Below, one piece after another: positions 61,679-64,000 of a DNA stretch of 64,000 bases. The number at the start of each line of letters is the position of its first letter. The first letter of the stretch is position 1. Made by a program: the position numbers and the translations under genes. Origin of the DNA: Hyphomicrobiales bacterium (GTDB lineage: Bacteria > Pseudomonadota > Alphaproteobacteria > Rhizobiales > Devosiaceae); the NCBI GenBank assembly GCA_004144345.1, contig SEEL01000010.1:1-64000 (forward strand), written 5' to 3'. Under the pieces are notes generated by a model. That model was not told the DNA's origin, did no database searches, and saw only the letters and a program-made list of their open reading frames with translations.

Positions 61679-62631
61679 GAGTGCACCCGGCCGCGCAGTC
61701 GCGGATCGATCAGCCGCTGCAGCAGGTCGGCGGCGAAGCCGATCAGCAGCACGAGCAGCGTCGAGATGAACAGCACGCCCTGCACATTGGGATAGTCGCG
61801 CTGCTGGATGGCGAGCAGCAGCATCGAGCCGAGGCCGGGGAGGGCGTAGACCTTCTCGACCACCACGGCGCCGAGGAATGTGGTCGCGAGTTCGATGCCG
61901 AGGATCGAGACGACCGGCACCGCGCCATTGCGGACGCCGTGGCGGATCAGCGCCTCGCCGAAGCCGGAGCCGAGGGCGCGGGCGGTGCGCAGATAGTCGG
62001 AGCCGAGCACATCGAGCGTCGCGGCGCGGACATAGCGGATGAGCGACGCCGCGATCACCAGCGCCACGGTCAGCACCGGCAATGCCAGTGCGATGGCGGC
62101 CTCGCCGAAATTGCTCCAGCCCTTGAGCGGGAAGCCGCCCGAGGGAAAGAGGCGGAGATTGATGGCAAAGATGGTCACCAAGAGGATGCCCAGCCAGAAC
62201 ACCGGAATGGCGATGCCGAGCTGCGAGACGATGGAGATGGCCGCGCCATACCAGCGGTTCGATCTGACGGCCGCGACGATGCCGAGCGGCAGCGCGATGA
62301 TGATGGCGAGGAGGAAGCCGAGGATGGTGAGCGGCAGCGTCACGCTCATCCGGTTGCCGATCTCGGTGAGGACGCTCGCCTTGCTGACGAAGGAGGTGCC
62401 GAGGTCAAAGCGGGCGAGGTTGCCGAGGAAATTGACGAACTGAACATAGAGCGGCTGGTCGGAGCCGAGCTGCGCCCGGGCGGCCTCGATCTGCGCCTCG
62501 GTGGCGCCGACGCCGAGCAGTGCATTGGCCGGGTCGCCCGGCAACAGGCGCAACAGGACGAACAGAACCACTGCCGCGATGACCAGCGACAGGGCAAGAA
62601 TAAGCAGGCGACGGGCGAGATAAGCGAGAAT
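61675..62631 (-). CDS. Peptide ABC transporter permease, DppB type, non-standard start
   Basis: 318 residues if it begins at ATT 62631-62629, giving (M)LAYLARRLLILALSLVIAAVVLFVLLRLLPGDPANALLG, which matches the N-terminus of DppB permeases residue for residue in layout. The first standard start in frame is GTG 62571, which would remove half of the first membrane helix. No ATG, GTG or TTG lies upstream before an in-frame TAA. EAA loop ARALGSGFGEALIRHGVRNGAVPVVSILGIELATTFLGAVVVEKVYALPGLG. The ATT start is inference; a sequencing or real frameshift is the alternative. Confidence 0.8.
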   Translation of the reverse strand: MLAYLARRLLILALSLVIAAVVLFVLLRLLPGDPANALLGVGATEAQIEAARAQLGSDQPLYVQFVNFLGNLARFDLGTSFVSKASVLTEIGNRMSVTLPLTILGFLLAIIIALPLGIVAAVRSNRWYGAAISIVSQLGIAIPVFWLGILLVTIFAINLRLFPSGGFPLKGWSNFGEAAIALALPVLTVALVIAASLIRYVRAATLDVLGSDYLRTARALGSGFGEALIRHGVRNGAVPVVSILGIELATTFLGAVVVEKVYALPGLGSMLLLAIQQRDYPNVQGVLFISTLLVLLIGFAADLLQRLIDPRLRGRVHS

Positions 62632-62657
62632 GGCGGACGGCCTTCGGAAAACAGCGA

Positions 62658-62681
62658 GCGCCGCAGCTTATCGCGCGGCGC
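62658..62681 (-). terminator. Intercistronic hairpin between SBP and permease genes (second operon)
   Basis: GCGCCGC-N10-GCGGCGC, a perfect 7-bp GC stem without a T tract, between the SBP stop (62726) and the permease start. Same position as the hairpin in the first transporter operon. Confidence 0.5.
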
Positions 62682-62725
62682 CCGTTACGTCATGGCAGAG
62701 AACGGAATTGAGTCCGTTCAGGTGC

Positions 62726-64000
62726 TTAGTTCGCCTTCTTGATGCCGTAGGCGAAGAATTGCGAGTTGAGGCCGTTCACCGGATAGCCGGTGACATTGGC
62801 GGCCGAAACGACGATCTGCGGGTAGAGGTAAAGCCAGTTGCTGGCAGCGTCTTCCGCGATGATCTTGTTGGCTTCGGTGAGCTTGGCGGTCTGCTCGTCG
62901 ACGCTGTTGGCGGCTTCGGCATCGGCCACCAGCTTCACCACGTCGGGGTTGTTGTAGCCCCAGTAGAAGTCCGGGTTGCCGTAGAACACGATGTCACGGT
63001 GATTGACGTGTTCCTGCAGCGTCGCCTGGAAGTTCTTCTCCTGGTAGACCTTGGTGTACCATTCATTGGCGGTGATGATGTTGATGTTCACCTTGACGCC
63101 GATCTTGGCATATTCGGCCTGCAGGAACTGCGCGACGATCGGATGCGGATCGTAGTCGGGCGTATCGAGCGTGAACTCGAATCCATCTGGATAGCCGGCC
63201 TCGGCGAGCAGCGCCTTGGCGCTCTCGACGTCATAGGCATCGACGCCGGTGAGATCGACATACCAGGGGTCGGTCGGCGGCACGAAGGAGCCGATCAGCG
63301 TGCCGTAGTCGCCCCAGATGGAGTTCAGCAGCCGGGCCTTGTCGGTAGCGCGGGCGAGAGCCTTGCGGACCTTCACATTGTCGAAGGGCGCGACGCGGTC
63401 GTTATAGGCGAGCAGTTCCTTCGTGGTCGAAGCGCCTTCGGTCACGGTGTAGGCGGCATTGCCGGTGAACTGGGCCAGCGAGTCCGGGCTCTGCACCGAG
63501 GTGATGACGTCCACCGCATTGGTCAGCAGCGCATTGTTGAGCGCAGTCGCGTCGGTGAAATAGGTGTAGACCACGTCGCCATTGGTCGGCGCATCGCCCC
63601 AATAGCCATCGTTAGGGGCCAGCGCGAGAGCCGAGCCACGGCGCCATTCGCTGAGCTTGTAGGGGCCGGTGCCGTCTTCGGTCGCCGTGATGTCGGCAGC
63701 GGCGTCGTTGACCACCCAGACATAGGAGAGGTTGTAGGGCAGCGAGATCGACTTGGCCGAGAGCGTGATGACAACCGTCTGGTCGTCCGGCGTCTCTATG
63801 CCGGTGATCGTCGACAGGCTGCGCTTGCGCGAGCTCTTCGAGGCTTCCGCGGTGACCCGCTCGATCGAGTACTTCACGTCAGCGGCGGTCAGCGGGTCGC
63901 CCGAGTGGAAGGTGACGCCCGGCTTCAGCTTGAAGGTGTAGGTGAGGCCGTCGGCGCTGGCTTCGTAGCTCTCGACGAGCTTGGGCTCGACGGTACCGGC
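62726..64000 (-). CDS. Peptide ABC transporter substrate-binding protein (SBP family 5), N-terminus outside window
   Basis: About 424 residues visible. The frame is open to the right edge, so the signal peptide and first part lie beyond it. Visible motifs: VEPKLVESYEASADGLTYTFKLKPGVTFHSGDPLTAADVKYSIERV, DGTGPYKLSEWRRGSALALAPNDGYWG, VRKALARATDKARLL, and the C-terminal NVTGYPVNGLNSQFFAYGIKKAN. Receptor for the B-C-D-F transporter downstream. Starts at 63877 or later are internal and should not be used. Confidence 0.94.
   Translation of the reverse strand, partial: AGTVEPKLVESYEASADGLTYTFKLKPGVTFHSGDPLTAADVKYSIERVTAEASKSSRKRSLSTITGIETPDDQTVVITLSAKSISLPYNLSYVWVVNDAAADITATEDGTGPYKLSEWRRGSALALAPNDGYWGDAPTNGDVVYTYFTDATALNNALLTNAVDVITSVQSPDSLAQFTGNAAYTVTEGASTTKELLAYNDRVAPFDNVKVRKALARATDKARLLNSIWGDYGTLIGSFVPPTDPWYVDLTGVDAYDVESAKALLAEAGYPDGFEFTLDTPDYDPHPIVAQFLQAEYAKIGVKVNINIITANEWYTKVYQEKNFQATLQEHVNHRDIVFYGNPDFYWGYNNPDVVKLVADAEAANSVDEQTAKLTEANKIIAEDAASNWLYLYPQIVVSAANVTGYPVNGLNSQFFAYGIKKAN

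Overview
The window looks like a chromosome segment of a flagellated alphaproteobacterium of the Hyphomicrobiales, most likely Devosia-like (inference from gene content and order; no search was run). The DNA is GC-rich throughout except the first ~935 bp. Marker genes are alphaproteobacterial: fliX, cheL and flbY-type flagellar genes, a DUF6468 protein, a MotE-like protein, CckA, a one-cysteine DksA and the ATP12 chaperone.

Layout. (1) 1-935: AT-rich DNA with a Bacteroidetes-type Crp/Fnr regulator and a FeoB-associated Cys-rich small protein. It abuts a truncated flbY-like gene and is either an assembly chimera or a recent insertion. (2) 927-3296: flgI-cheL-flbY on the minus strand, divergent from fliX. 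(3) 3409-18848: mixed housekeeping genes (dksA, a type III ornithine/lysine decarboxylase, a Deg protease, rarA, crcB, an rluC-like synthase, a HAD phosphatase, ATP12), a DUF4173 membrane protein with a two-component pair, a Tat-exported tyrosinase and an M32 carboxypeptidase. (4) 18904-37283: the main flagellar cluster: flgFGAH (minus) divergent from fliL-fliM-DUF6468-motE-like-large TPR protein (plus); then fliO-fliP (minus) divergent from flgB-flgC-fliE-fliQ-fliR-flhB (plus), followed by cckA. (5) 37291-52083: GNAT, methyltransferase, aldo/keto reductase, MacAB exporter, a sugar isomerase beside tRNA-Glu(CTC), P1 peptidase, TPR protein, hydrolase, SDR and ALDH genes, and an S24-like repressor with a double operator. 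(6) 52080-64000: two complete family-5 (Dpp/Opp-type) peptide ABC transporters on one strand, with an M20 peptidase and a DUF1684 protein between them; the last substrate-binding protein runs off the window.

The genes of (2) and (4) appear to share one control circuit. The three divergent flagellar intergenic regions each carry a CtrA-type box (TTAA-N7-TTAA or a close variant) and a short inverted repeat CGGCA-N5-TGCCG that resembles FlbD (ftr) sites. The flgI and flgF operons also have good sigma-54 -24/-12 elements. This reproduces the Caulobacter logic (CtrA drives class II; sigma-54 plus FlbD/FliX drives class III), with cckA, which controls CtrA, next to the export-gate operon.

Other striking points: six of the seven convergent gene pairs overlap by exactly four bases, five of them through a shared palindromic CTAG stop; a hairpin buries the Shine-Dalgarno of the tyrosinase gene; and two genes seem to need non-standard start codons.
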